From contig CBDEVQ010000112.1 of assembly GCA_965243605.1 (NCBI GenBank), positions 11,674 through 75,673 on the forward strand: a DNA stretch of 64,000 nucleotides, given 5' to 3'. Positions 44,939-54,399 of the stretch are shown piece by piece (positions within the stretch are counted from its first letter, which is position 1; every line of letters begins with the position of its first letter). The DNA is from JBMYYR01 sp965243605. GTDB taxonomy: Bacteria > Bacteroidota > Bacteroidia > Flavobacteriales > CAJXXR01. The notes below the pieces were generated by a model. The model saw only the letters and a list, made by a program, of their open reading frames with translations, was not told the DNA's origin and ran no database searches. A program made the position numbers and the translations under genes.

Positions 44939-44981
44939 GAGTTTTCTGTTTTATTATTTCCTGAGACCTTCTTATACTAGG

Positions 44982-46142
44982 TTATTCAGAGTCATTATTA
45001 TTTTTCTTAGAACCTGCGTACATTTTATATCCGGTAAGTTCACATTCTATTTTACCTTGAAATAATTTTTTACGCTTGGTCTGTTTTAGTCCAATATATT
45101 TCTTTACAGTTCCTACTGGAGAAATAAACCATGCTTCCGCCCCTGGATAATCATGCTTTAAAAGCGTCCCTATACGCTCTATCATTTCAGGTAAATTTGC
45201 CTGAATACGTTTGTCATATGGGGGGTTAGTAACAATAAACCTAGGCGATTCAATATTTTGCGGTTGTAAAAAATCAGCCTGCTTTAATTCTACAAGATCA
45301 TCTAAAAAGGCATTCTTTAAGTGCTTTTTAGCAACACTAACATAGTTTGCATTTAAATCTGATGCATAGAAGTTATTATGGAAATACTCAATTTTATCAA
45401 GACTTACTTCCTTAATTTTCTCCCATAATTTTTCATCATAGTTTTTCCAATGCATAAATCCATATTCCTCTCTTACAACACCAGATGGCATGTTCTTAGC
45501 CATCATTATAGCTTCTATAACAAATGTTGCAGAACCACACATAGGATCCCAAAAATCCATTGGTTTAGGCCATCCTGCTAATCTTAAAATTCCGGCAGCC
45601 AAAACTTCATTAATTGGTGCTTCATGTCTTTCGGTTTTATAACCACGTTTAAACAATGGAGCTCCTGAAGAATTAAGGTATAAACTTGCTTTATCCCCAT
45701 CGATATGTAGAAAGATTGGAACATCTGGGTTTTTAGAATCTACGTTTGGACGTTGATGGTCAAATTTCTCACGGTATCGATCAACAATAGCATCTTTACA
45801 TAATAAGGATGCGTAATGTGAATGGCTTAATGATGATCGGTTTGTAACCGCTTGAACACGAAATGTTTTCTCTAATCCGAAATAATTTTCCCATTCAATA
45901 TGGTTAACTTTTTTATAAAATTTATCCTCGTTATAAAACGTGAACGTTTCTACGGGACATAAGATGTTTAGAGCAGTTTGAAGTCTGAAATTGGCTTTAT
46001 ACATAAATCCTAAATCTCCTTTAAAGCTAACGGCTCTATTCAGTTCTTTTACATCTCTGGCTCCTATACTTTTAAGTTCTTCGGCTAATACTCCCTCTAA
46101 ACCATAAAACGTTTGGGCCAACATTTTAAAATCGTCTTGCAT
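44982..46142 (-). CDS. THUMP-domain class I RNA methyltransferase (RlmL/YpsC-like)
   Basis: An RNA N2-guanine-type methyltransferase of the UPF0020 group. An N-terminal ferredoxin-like plus THUMP part (EGVLAEELKSIGARDV; then AQVDNRSS-like VQAVTNRSSLSHSHYAS) is followed by a Rossmann methyltransferase with DPMCGSATFVIEA (SAM site) and the catalytic motif FIVTNPPYDKRI. The 386 residues fit the single-domain Gram-positive-like RlmL relatives rather than the E. coli RlmKL fusion. A -7 box at 46177-46184 lies about 35 bp upstream. Target base is not decided by sequence. Confidence 0.88.
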   Translation of the reverse strand: MQDDFKMLAQTFYGLEGVLAEELKSIGARDVKELNRAVSFKGDLGFMYKANFRLQTALNILCPVETFTFYNEDKFYKKVNHIEWENYFGLEKTFRVQAVTNRSSLSHSHYASLLCKDAIVDRYREKFDHQRPNVDSKNPDVPIFLHIDGDKASLYLNSSGAPLFKRGYKTERHEAPINEVLAAGILRLAGWPKPMDFWDPMCGSATFVIEAIMMAKNMPSGVVREEYGFMHWKNYDEKLWEKIKEVSLDKIEYFHNNFYASDLNANYVSVAKKHLKNAFLDDLVELKQADFLQPQNIESPRFIVTNPPYDKRIQANLPEMIERIGTLLKHDYPGAEAWFISPVGTVKKYIGLKQTKRKKLFQGKIECELTGYKMYAGSKKNNNDSE

Positions 46143-46176
46143 ACTGTTATTTTATAGCGCTTTTATAAACGCGCTA

Positions 46177-46184
46177 CAAATATA
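46177..46184 (-). promoter_or_regulatory. -7 promoter box for the methyltransferase-hisS-hutH group
   Basis: TATATTTG on the minus strand (TAnnTTTG); start near 46170, inside the TAGCGC-N10-GCGCTA repeat (46155-46176). Confidence 0.5.
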
Positions 46185-46512
46185 ATGAGATAATAAATAT
46201 TGAATGCTAGTATTGGATATATTTAAACTAGAATATAACCATAATTGCCATCTCAATAAAAATAAATTCAATATGACCTGTATATTAAGTCTTCGTTATT
46301 GAGTAAAAAGAGCATAAGGCTAACCCTTAATTAATTATATTTTTTAATGTTGTGTTATAATTAAGTAAGTATAAAAAAAAGGCAAACCTTTTGAATGCTA
46401 ACATTTTTTTGCTTACATTTAGATCAATTATTAAAGATATCTAGGTATTATTCTTAAAGGATTATCTTATTTATACTAGTAACACATCCTCTATTAAAAC
46501 AAATCTTCCCAC

Positions 46513-46549
46513 AAAAAAAAAGCTCCAATTATTTGAGGCTTTTTTTTTT
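46513..46549 (-). terminator. Terminator of the TonB-dependent-receptor-like gene
   Basis: AAAAAGCCTC and GAGCTTTTT arms with a short bulge and a long T run on the minus strand, about 20 bp after the stop. Confidence 0.75.
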
Positions 46550-46569
46550 GCAATATATTTTTTTAAAGG

Positions 46570-48999
46570 TTACATCATTCCTCCACCATCACCTCCAAAT
46601 TGTCCTCTATTAGGCTTATTAGATTTCTTTTGATTAATTCTATATGAGAAATTTGCACGTATGGTTCTAGAATTCCATTGGAAATTATAGTTTGATACAA
46701 AATCAGGCGTTACAGAGGTTGCTCTTCTACGTCTACTATTTAATATATCTCTTACTGAAAGAGAGAATGTTCCTTTTCCTTTTAATATATCCTTAGAAAA
46801 CCCCATATCCCATGCGTACCTAGGCTCTACTTCACCTTGAGTATCCTGAGTAGCAGCTCTATAATTAAACGAGGTCTGAAATACGATATCTTTTGGTAAG
46901 ATATAATTGGCACTCAATCGTGTATTCCAACTATAAGCATCTGTATCCAAATTAAGTACACGTGTAACATCTCCAGTTGTTTGAATATACTCTGCATCTA
47001 TTACTTGTCTGAAAATATTACAATTGGCTCTTAACTTTAGTTTCTTAGTTGGTTTATAAGACCCAGTAAGCTCAACTCCATAATCATTACTTGTTCCAAT
47101 ATTAAACGGCTTTATCATGGCTCTATTTTGATCAACATCTACAGATAAAAATAAGCGATCAATTATATCTGTTGAATGTCTATAGTATACACTTGCTAAA
47201 AAACTTCCTTTATCCCAGAAGTTTAATTTACTGGCTTCGTATGAGTATGTATAACTAGGATTTAGTTCTGGATTTCCAGTAAAGAATGTTCTTTCATTTG
47301 AAAAACTAAAAAATGGCATTAAATGCCAACGTCTTGGTCTATTTATTCGCTTACTAAAACTAAGTTGGTATGAGCTTGTTTCGTCTTTTTTATATGAAAC
47401 ATGTGCTGTAGGAAATATTCCATTATATGTTCTTTCATATTTTTCATCTGTTAAATGAAATGTTGATTTCACATTTGAATACTCATTTCTAAGCCCAACT
47501 TGATAGGATATTTTACCGACTTCATTCGCATACATAAAGTATGCAGCATATATCTTCTCGTCGTAATTTAAGCTATTATAAAAATCACCTAAAATATTCC
47601 AGTCCAATTCATCATTTAAACGTTGCTCAACAATATAATCTACATCCATATCTTGACCAGTCATTTTTAAACCTGCTTCTACTTTAGATTTTCCCTTTAA
47701 GGGTAAAGTATAGTCTAACTGAAGGAGAATATTTTTTGCGTTTTCATCATTAGCAACACGTTGGTATTTATCGTTAAAATTAGAATTGGTGTTTAACTCT
47801 TGTATTGGTCCACCTTCTTCTTCTTTCCTTGATGAATACTGTGCATCAAATGTTAATTTCTGTCCCTCCTTTTTACCATCTCTAGTAAAATTTAATGAGA
47901 TATCATGTCCAGAAGACGTTTCACTATCTTTCAAATCTCTAACAACGTAATTCGATAAAATCGACGTTGAATCGTAATCCCAATACTCTCTATTGGTTTC
48001 ATCTTCCCCAGAACCTTTAGTGTAAACAGTAGAAAGGGTTAATACATTTTTTTTATTGATGTAGTAATCCGTCCCTAATCTAAATACGTTAGATTTCCCT
48101 GTTCTATCGTCTGTATGTTCTGTTTTAAAAAAGGCATCTGAATTGGTAAAGTATTGTTCCATATCACCAGAACCTTTATTACTTCTGTAATCGTGACTTA
48201 ATCCAGTAAAAATATTAAACTTCTTTTGGCGAATATTTAAATTAAATCCGCCTCCGTAACTTAATGGATCTCCTAATCTTGCGTTAATTACACCGTTAAT
48301 TCCTTTTACCTTATCCTTTTTTAAAATAATATTGATAATCCCAACTTCACCACCGGCATCATATCGTGCCGAAGGATTTGTAATTATTTCAACTTTTTCG
48401 ATAGTTTCAGCAGGAATCATATCTAAAGCATTCGTAGAGCTTAAACCCAATAACGATGATGGTTTTCCATCAATCAATACTCTTACATTTTGACTACCTC
48501 TTAAACTTACTCCTCCATCAATATCAACTTCAACTGATGGAATATTATCTAGAATCTGAGATGCATTCCCTCCTTTATTTGTAAGATCTTTACCTACATT
48601 AAATTCACGTTTATCTATCTTAAGTTGCATTTGATTCTTTTCCGCAGTTAACTCTAACTCAGAAAGCATTTCCTCAGATGCAGACATCGAAATTCCATTC
48701 AAGTTCAAATTACTATTAACTGTAATTGGTTGTTGATGATCTTTATAACTTAAAAATTGAACTTTAAAATTATATGTTCCCGCTTTAACTTCGATATTAA
48801 ATTTACCTTCTGCATCTGTAGCCGATCCAACAATAATATCTCCAGATTCTTTATCTAAAAGTAAAACCGCTGCATAGGGCAATCGTTCTTGAGTAGCCGA
48901 ATCATATAGCCACCCCGACACATTATACATAGCCTGACTCCAGGCAGTTTGGCTAAATAGCAATAAAAAAATTGAAAAAAGGAATATACGCTTGAACAT
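46570..48999 (-). CDS. TonB-dependent receptor-like outer-membrane barrel protein
   Basis: 809 residues. Signal peptide MFKRIFLFSIFLLLFSQTAW is followed by a carboxypeptidase-regulatory-like beta domain (about 27-105, DAEGKFNIEVKAGTYNFKVQ given in part), a plug domain (about 125-225, with VRVLIDGKPSSLLG and IEKVEIITNPSARYDAGG), and a long beta-barrel of the OMP_b-brl_3 type ending in the Gly/Arg-rich tail GDGGGMM. No SusD partner or TonB box is obvious, so substrate is unknown. This branch often has unknown cargo in Flavobacteriia. Monocistronic. Confidence 0.87.
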   Translation of the reverse strand: MFKRIFLFSIFLLLFSQTAWSQAMYNVSGWLYDSATQERLPYAAVLLLDKESGDIIVGSATDAEGKFNIEVKAGTYNFKVQFLSYKDHQQPITVNSNLNLNGISMSASEEMLSELELTAEKNQMQLKIDKREFNVGKDLTNKGGNASQILDNIPSVEVDIDGGVSLRGSQNVRVLIDGKPSSLLGLSSTNALDMIPAETIEKVEIITNPSARYDAGGEVGIINIILKKDKVKGINGVINARLGDPLSYGGGFNLNIRQKKFNIFTGLSHDYRSNKGSGDMEQYFTNSDAFFKTEHTDDRTGKSNVFRLGTDYYINKKNVLTLSTVYTKGSGEDETNREYWDYDSTSILSNYVVRDLKDSETSSGHDISLNFTRDGKKEGQKLTFDAQYSSRKEEEGGPIQELNTNSNFNDKYQRVANDENAKNILLQLDYTLPLKGKSKVEAGLKMTGQDMDVDYIVEQRLNDELDWNILGDFYNSLNYDEKIYAAYFMYANEVGKISYQVGLRNEYSNVKSTFHLTDEKYERTYNGIFPTAHVSYKKDETSSYQLSFSKRINRPRRWHLMPFFSFSNERTFFTGNPELNPSYTYSYEASKLNFWDKGSFLASVYYRHSTDIIDRLFLSVDVDQNRAMIKPFNIGTSNDYGVELTGSYKPTKKLKLRANCNIFRQVIDAEYIQTTGDVTRVLNLDTDAYSWNTRLSANYILPKDIVFQTSFNYRAATQDTQGEVEPRYAWDMGFSKDILKGKGTFSLSVRDILNSRRRRATSVTPDFVSNYNFQWNSRTIRANFSYRINQKKSNKPNRGQFGGDGGGMM

Positions 49000-49079
49000 A
49001 TCTTTGGAATTTAATGCGCAATATTAATCATGAACCTTCAACTATTATTAAAAACCGTGTTAAATTAGATTAATACTCA

Positions 49080-49115
49080 AAAAAAAAGCAAGCTATAAAT
49101 AGCTTGCTTTTTTTT
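49080..49115 (-). terminator. Terminator of the 49136-50059 lipoprotein gene
   Basis: AAAAAAAAGCAAGCTAT and complement with A and T runs on both sides, directly after the gene. Confidence 0.85.
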
Positions 49116-49135
49116 ATAAAGTGTCTCGTTCTGTA

Positions 49136-50059
49136 TTAATCTACGACTATGGCTTTAACTTCTCCATTAATAAATGGTATTTCAATGGATGGATCTGAAG
49201 CGTTCAAAAATTGCCCAGAAAATGTCATCGATAAAATATTGTCTGTAAACTCTACAAACGTAACTTGTCCACTAGTGGACACATAATAGGTTGGCGTTGC
49301 ACCTCCTAATTCAACATAATTAATAATATTACCAGTTGTTGATAATGGAATGGTCTGACCAACTAAATTTGATAATGTATTAATATCGTTAACATTCGTA
49401 AATGCCATTGATATAATATTAGAAAGATTTTGTCCTGTAATCGCTAAATATGATGGAGTTGCTGTAAATGTAGCTTCACAAGCCAATGAATCCCACTTAA
49501 AAATAGCTCCATTAATTGTAGCCTCTATAGTTCCAACAACATCTGTTGGTACTGGTGGAGGTGGTGGATTAACAGATGAAGATGTATCTGCGTTTCCAAT
49601 TAGTAGATTATCTCCCAATCCATTTGATAATCTATTCCCATTCAAGAATTCAACATCAAAATCAAAATCGATTCTATTATTAATATAATTTACATTAATT
49701 GAACCAGATGTTGCTTGATGCTCAACACCATCATCAAAAAATGTTAGAGTAAAAAAGTTATTTACTCCAAACTGGTATTCTCCTATTGTTAATTCATTAC
49801 CTTCTAGGGTTCCTAAATTAATAATTAAAGAATCTTCAGCGTTTGAATAACCTATGATTTTAACATTTGTAAGTGTAGGTGTAATACTATATGTTGGAGA
49901 TGTATGATTCTCAGTAATAGCAGCAGTTCCAAATCCTTTTACATATTCCCAAGTAAAAACTTCATCTACCTCTTCTTTTTCTACATCTACATTACACGAA
50001 ATCACACCGATGAGAAGTGTAATAAATACAAGAAAAATGGAAAACTTATTCGAAAACAT
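49136..50059 (-). CDS. Lipoprotein of unknown function (paralogue of 50361-50879)
   Basis: 307 residues with lipobox MFSNKFSIFLVFITLLIGVISC, then NVDVEKEEVDEVFTWEYVKG. The first 150 residues align with the neighbour at 50361-50879: both have a WxYVK-type start after the anchor, DSLIINL/DSIVIDI, TIGEYQFG/TVGEYNIS, INNRIDFDF/INSRVDIEF and RLSNGLGDNLL/SLENGVAENLD. A proline-rich hinge (SVNPPPPPVPTD) then leads to a second domain of about 130 residues (GTIEATINGAIFKWDS) that repeats the same beta-strand style. Function unknown; surface or periplasmic placement is inferred from the anchor. Confidence 0.75.
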   Translation of the reverse strand: MFSNKFSIFLVFITLLIGVISCNVDVEKEEVDEVFTWEYVKGFGTAAITENHTSPTYSITPTLTNVKIIGYSNAEDSLIINLGTLEGNELTIGEYQFGVNNFFTLTFFDDGVEHQATSGSINVNYINNRIDFDFDVEFLNGNRLSNGLGDNLLIGNADTSSSVNPPPPPVPTDVVGTIEATINGAIFKWDSLACEATFTATPSYLAITGQNLSNIISMAFTNVNDINTLSNLVGQTIPLSTTGNIINYVELGGATPTYYVSTSGQVTFVEFTDNILSMTFSGQFLNASDPSIEIPFINGEVKAIVVD

Positions 50060-50360
50060 ACAAATTCTAATTTATGTTATGATACTTATTTTTCTCAAAT
50101 ATACACGTTTTTTGAAAATAGCAATTTCTGATAAATTCATATATCTCAAAACTTTAAGAAAAACAGGTAAATATGTTCAATTATTCATGATTTCTCTTCA
50201 ATGTTGTTAAAAATACAACACCTCATTATTCATTTTAATATCTAATACTAAATTCAAAATGAATTTCTATAGCTTTAACACAATAGCTTTAATACAAAAA
50301 AAGAGCTTCGTTTTTATATAAAAACGAAGCTCTTTTTTTGTATTAAATATAAGTTGATAA
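50060..50360. other. Intergenic region between the two lipoprotein paralogues
   Basis: About 300 AT-rich bases. It holds the 60-bp palindrome at 50288-50347. Two short plus-strand frames here have no signal of being genes. Confidence 0.5.
50288..50347. terminator. Perfect 60-bp palindrome, terminator of the 50361-50879 gene
   Basis: Every base from 50288 pairs with its partner to 50347; the core is AAAAAAAGAGCTTCGTTTTT with its complement. On the minus strand the stem includes the T run that ends transcription 13 bp after the stop codon. Confidence 0.85.
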
Positions 50361-50879
50361 TTAGTCTTCTGACGGTAATTCTGGTACTAAATAAACATCT
50401 AAATTTTCGGCAACACCATTCTCTAAAGAATATCCATTTGAAAGCGGTGAATAAAATTCTATATCCACTCGAGAATTGATATATTGAATATATGCATACC
50501 CATTAACTGATATAAACGGGAAAGTCCCTTTAAAGAATTGAATGTTATATCTATTTTCTCCACTAATATTGTACTCTCCAACAGTAATTGTTTTACCAGG
50601 ATTATTATTCTGGATATCTATAACAATTGAATCGTTACTAGTTGTATGCCCCATAATTCTCATCATATTAGAATCTCTTAATACAGTATATTCATCAACA
50701 ATGTATTTTTCCGTAGACTCTATAACCCATGATGTATCAGTTCCCTGAATTTGCATTTTTCTTTTTACATAATTCCACTCAAATTTCTCGTTAGTCTCTT
50801 CTTCTGTTTCATTACAAGAAAACATACTTAAAGCAAAAATGGAAAGAAATGATAAAATTAAGAATCGTTTTAAAGACAT
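50361..50879 (-). CDS. Lipoprotein of unknown function (short paralogue)
   Basis: 172 residues: signal MSLKRFLILSFLSIFALSMFSC, then NETEEETNEKFEWNYVKRK. It is homologous to the N-terminal half of the protein at 49136-50059 (shared motifs listed there) and ends in the acidic LVPELPSED, without a second domain. Two adjacent copies on the same strand suggest a local duplication with domain gain or loss. Function unknown. Confidence 0.75.
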   Translation of the reverse strand: MSLKRFLILSFLSIFALSMFSCNETEEETNEKFEWNYVKRKMQIQGTDTSWVIESTEKYIVDEYTVLRDSNMMRIMGHTTSNDSIVIDIQNNNPGKTITVGEYNISGENRYNIQFFKGTFPFISVNGYAYIQYINSRVDIEFYSPLSNGYSLENGVAENLDVYLVPELPSED

Positions 50880-51005
50880 AACTAATAAATTTTAAAGTAC
50901 TTTTTGGGCGTTTAACATTCCAAATATAATCGATTTATTTTGTGATTTGAAAATCAATCCCCTATTTTATTTAAGTTTTTAATTTATTATTGGTCTTAAT
51001 GGCAT

Positions 51006-51043
51006 AAAAAAAGCAGATTATTAATATATAATCTGCTTTTTTT
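51006..51043 (-). terminator. Terminator of the ABC-2 exporter operon
   Basis: AAAAAAAGCAGATTA stem with complement around TTAATATA, T run on both strands. Confidence 0.85.
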
Positions 51044-51049
51044 TTATGC

Positions 51050-52369
51050 TTAATCTTTTTGTCTAATCCATTTCCAAAGATCTTTATAAGATGCTTTTTT
51101 ACCGAAATGTAAAAGTCCTACTTGATATATTTTAGATGCTACTTTAATCGCTAATATTATGGTTCCTGCCAAAATTGCCAGCGAAAGAGCTTGTTGCCAT
51201 AGAGGAACTCCAAATGGAATTCTAAACATCATAGTTATTGGTGATGTTAATGGGAACATAGACATAAACATTCCTACTGGACCATCAGGATTATCTTTTA
51301 ACCCTATCATACCAACATAAAGAGCTAATACTAGCGGTAAACTTACCGGAAGCATAAATTGCTGAGAGTCCGTTTCAGAATCTGATGCTGCACCAATTGC
51401 GGCAAATAAAGAGCTATATAATAAATACCCTAATGAGAAGTATAAGATATATGCAATAATAATATTTGTAAAATCTACCGTGCTAATTGCATGCATGATA
51501 TCTAACACAAAATCACTATTCATAAGTTCTTGAAGTTTATCTTCACTAACCCCATCCATTGGAACACTTGCTGCATCTAGATTTGGTTTTGGAAGCAATA
51601 AGGTTACAATAAACATGATAATACCCCAAATACCCAATTGAGTAATTACCACTAAAACTGTAGAAATAATTTTCCCAAACATTAATTGAAAGGGCTGAAC
51701 ACTCGAGATTACAACTTCTATTACACGTGTTGTTTTTTCTTCTAATACACTACGCATTACCTGTGCACCATACATAAAGATAAACATGTATAATATCATA
51801 CTTAAAACAAATCCAATTCCAATTCTTAAACTTGTATAAGATTCATCCTTCTCTTCGTTTTCAAAGGAAACATAATTGATGTCAACATTAACTTTCGTTT
51901 TTTCTAAAAGTTCAACATCAATTTTATAATGTTCCATTTTAATTTTCTCAAAACGCTTTTCCAATACAGTAGAGATATAGCTTAATCCCTCTAAGTTTGG
52001 TGTTTGTTCTGAATAAATACGAATACTTTTTCCTAAATCGTTTAAATTATCACGCTTTAATGATGGTATAAATAATAATCCATGAGCCGTTTTACCTTCT
52101 AGGTATTCTTTAGGCTTCATTCCTTCCATAGCATCTACATACTGGAAATCAAACCGTTCCGTATCTTCAAAATCATCTGCAGTAAAGTATTTGCTTTCAT
52201 CATAAACATATAACACTTCCTGATCAGACTTATTCGCCATACTTAAATATCCTATTACTCCACCAAGAGCAACTAATAGGATTGGTGTAAGAATGGTTAA
52301 GATTAAGAACGATTTTTTCTGTACTTTATTTAAGTACTCTCTTTTAATAATTATCCCTAATTTACTCAT
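51050..52369 (-). CDS. ABC-2 type transporter permease (NatB-like)
   Basis: 439 residues. One membrane helix at about 20-42 (FLILTILTPILLVALGGVIG), a large extracytoplasmic loop, then five helices from about 180 to 420 with RIGIGFVLSMILYMFIFMYG (first part) and VLEEKTTRVIEVVISS typical of the NatB/ABC-2 group. It pairs with the ATPase gene 3 bp upstream and would export an unknown ion or lipid-like compound; NatAB of Bacillus exports sodium, but transfer of that role is inference. Confidence 0.88.
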   Translation of the reverse strand: MSKLGIIIKREYLNKVQKKSFLILTILTPILLVALGGVIGYLSMANKSDQEVLYVYDESKYFTADDFEDTERFDFQYVDAMEGMKPKEYLEGKTAHGLLFIPSLKRDNLNDLGKSIRIYSEQTPNLEGLSYISTVLEKRFEKIKMEHYKIDVELLEKTKVNVDINYVSFENEEKDESYTSLRIGIGFVLSMILYMFIFMYGAQVMRSVLEEKTTRVIEVVISSVQPFQLMFGKIISTVLVVITQLGIWGIIMFIVTLLLPKPNLDAASVPMDGVSEDKLQELMNSDFVLDIMHAISTVDFTNIIIAYILYFSLGYLLYSSLFAAIGAASDSETDSQQFMLPVSLPLVLALYVGMIGLKDNPDGPVGMFMSMFPLTSPITMMFRIPFGVPLWQQALSLAILAGTIILAIKVASKIYQVGLLHFGKKASYKDLWKWIRQKD

Positions 52370-52372
52370 ATC

Positions 52373-53272
52373 TTATTTACTTTCTACAGCGTTAATAAAA
52401 ATCTCATTCATGTTAGGAATATCTTCCTTAAAACTATGAAAATCGACTCCTTCAGGTAAAGAATTTAATACCGTAAATGGAGAATTTAGCTTAGATAAAT
52501 CCAATACGTATTCATGAACATTTTCCTTAATTTCATGACTCAACACTTCTACATCCGCATCAAAACTAATCGTTTCATGGTGTACAAGTTGTAAACGGTA
52601 TTTATCAGTCCTAAATCTATTTTTAACACTTTGCTTATTCCCATCTAATATTTTGTTAGACTTATGAATTAAACAAATATGAGAACATAAATCTTCAACA
52701 GACTCCATTCTATGTGTAGAAAATAAAATAGTAGCACCTTCATTATTAAGACGAATGATCTCATCTCTAATTAAATTGGCGTTTATTGGATCAAACCCCG
52801 AAAAAGGTTCATCAAGAATAAGTAATTCTGGCTCATGTAAAACAGTGGCTACAAATTGTATTTTTTGAGCCATTCCTTTAGATAAATCTCTTAATTTTTT
52901 ACCTCCCCAACCTTCTACATTCAAACGATCGAACCACATGTTCATCTTTTCTCTTGCATCGGTTGCAGACAGACCTCTTAATTGAGCCAAATAAATTAAC
53001 TGATCGTCAACTTTCATTTCTTTGTATAGTCCACGTTCCTCAGGAAGATATCCTATTCTAGATAAATCTTCACGAGTTAATAATTTCCCATCCCACTCTA
53101 TGCCTCCGTCTGATGGAGGTAGTATTTGATTTAATATTCTTAAAAATGTTGTTTTACCTGCCCCATTAGGTCCAAGTATTCCATAAATACTCCCTTTGGG
53201 AATAGAAATCGAAAAATTATTAAGAGCTGTAAAATCCCCATAAGTTTTCGTTAATTGTTTAACTTCTATCAT
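52373..53272 (-). CDS. ABC transporter ATP-binding protein (NatA-like)
   Basis: 299-residue ATPase partner of the permease. Walker A is GPNGAGKTTFL, the signature is LSKGMAQKIQFV, Walker B LLILDEPFSGFDP, and the H-loop LFSTHRMESVEDL. The C-terminal 80 residues form a regulatory domain after the core (DKYRLQLVHHETIS). Signature LSKGM in place of LSGGQ is usual in this exporter group. It lies 5 bp after anmK and 3 bp before the permease gene, so all three probably share one transcript. Confidence 0.92.
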   Translation of the reverse strand: MIEVKQLTKTYGDFTALNNFSISIPKGSIYGILGPNGAGKTTFLRILNQILPPSDGGIEWDGKLLTREDLSRIGYLPEERGLYKEMKVDDQLIYLAQLRGLSATDAREKMNMWFDRLNVEGWGGKKLRDLSKGMAQKIQFVATVLHEPELLILDEPFSGFDPINANLIRDEIIRLNNEGATILFSTHRMESVEDLCSHICLIHKSNKILDGNKQSVKNRFRTDKYRLQLVHHETISFDADVEVLSHEIKENVHEYVLDLSKLNSPFTVLNSLPEGVDFHSFKEDIPNMNEIFINAVESK

Positions 53273-53277
53273 ACGTT

Positions 53278-54342
53278 TTATAGTATTGGATAATAAATTT
53301 GGCCGCTTGAATGGTTAGTGCGAGAACCAGTCACCGAAGATAATACATTCACCTGATTCCTTAGTCTTAAATAGCCTAAAAAAGCAAAAATTAACGCTTC
53401 TTTAAACTCTATTAAGGTTGGATTAGGTATAACAATTTGAGTTTTACATACTTTCTTTAAGTTATCAACAAAGAAACTGTTGAAAACTCCTCCACCTGTT
53501 AATAATACCTTTTCTTTCTTATCTATAACTTTTGATATTACATCTATATAATGTTTCACCAATGTTGCCAATTTATCTTCTGGTCTACCACTACTATCGT
53601 CTAATAATCTAAAATAATGCACATTAAGATCTTCAATAGATAAACTTTTAGGATAAGACTGCTTATAATATGGCAATTTATTAAGCGCATCTAATAATGA
53701 TCGTATTACATTTCCTGACCTAGCAAGTTTTCCGGACTCGTCATATGGCAACCCATATTTATTAGCTTCTGGATTCATTAATATATTGAATGGACATAAA
53801 TCATAGGCTATACGCTCTATAGATTCTTGATAAGAAATATTTGCAAATCCTCCTAAATTAATACAAGCATCATACCCGTTAAACAAATGAAGATCTCCTA
53901 TTGGCACAAGAGGTGCACCTTGTCCTCCTAGAAATACATCTTGATCTCTAAAATTACATATAGTTATTAACTTGGTCTGTTCTGCAATTAACCCTCCCAA
54001 AGTCATTTGAAAGGTATATCCAACATCAGGGTTATGAAACACTGTATGCCCATGTGTTGCTACAATATCAATATTTAATTGAGGGTAAATCTCTCTAAAT
54101 GCGTTAATACACGCTACTTGAAAAATTGAAAAATCATACTCCAGTCGTTTTAAATCTTGTCCAGATAAATTAAACGCTCCTTCAAGTCTCTCTTTCCAAT
54201 CTTTAGAATATAAAAAACTATGGGTTTGGGTAATGGTATATGTAAACCCCTTTTCTTCTTCTGAGAAAGTGGTTAAGCAAAAATCTAGACCATCACATGA
54301 TGTCCCAGACATTATTCCTAAAATATGTTGTTGAGTTGGCAT
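53278..54342 (-). CDS. anmK: Anhydro-N-acetylmuramic acid kinase AnmK
   Basis: Phosphorylates and opens 1,6-anhydro-MurNAc, a peptidoglycan turnover product, to MurNAc-6-phosphate. The ATP-binding start GIMSGTSCDGLDF is diagnostic. Other conserved parts are ATHGHTVFHNP, INLGGFANISY, DLCPFNILMNP and LLTGGGVFNSFF. The 354 residues fit. Co-transcribed in front of the NatAB-like pair by 5-bp spacing; no link in function is known. murQ is not seen next to it. Confidence 0.93.
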   Translation of the reverse strand: MPTQQHILGIMSGTSCDGLDFCLTTFSEEEKGFTYTITQTHSFLYSKDWKERLEGAFNLSGQDLKRLEYDFSIFQVACINAFREIYPQLNIDIVATHGHTVFHNPDVGYTFQMTLGGLIAEQTKLITICNFRDQDVFLGGQGAPLVPIGDLHLFNGYDACINLGGFANISYQESIERIAYDLCPFNILMNPEANKYGLPYDESGKLARSGNVIRSLLDALNKLPYYKQSYPKSLSIEDLNVHYFRLLDDSSGRPEDKLATLVKHYIDVISKVIDKKEKVLLTGGGVFNSFFVDNLKKVCKTQIVIPNPTLIEFKEALIFAFLGYLRLRNQVNVLSSVTGSRTNHSSGQIYYPIL

Positions 54343-54399
54343 AGTGAAACCAAGTTAATGGATAGCCATTAAATAAACAAGGATAAAGCTATTAATACA

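Larger units (their letters stand above)
46143..46569. other. Intergenic region with methyltransferase promoter and barrel terminator
   Basis: About 430 bases. It carries the -7 box at 46177-46184, an inverted repeat TAGCGC/GCGCTA at 46155-46176 spanning the predicted transcript start, and the terminator at 46513-46549. I see no gene in the middle. Confidence 0.5.

Noticed and set aside
49904..50210. Two plus-strand frames in and beside the gap between lipoproteins
   Set aside because: Lys/Ile/Asn/Phe-rich, mostly antisense to the lipoprotein signal peptide, no feature of a true gene.
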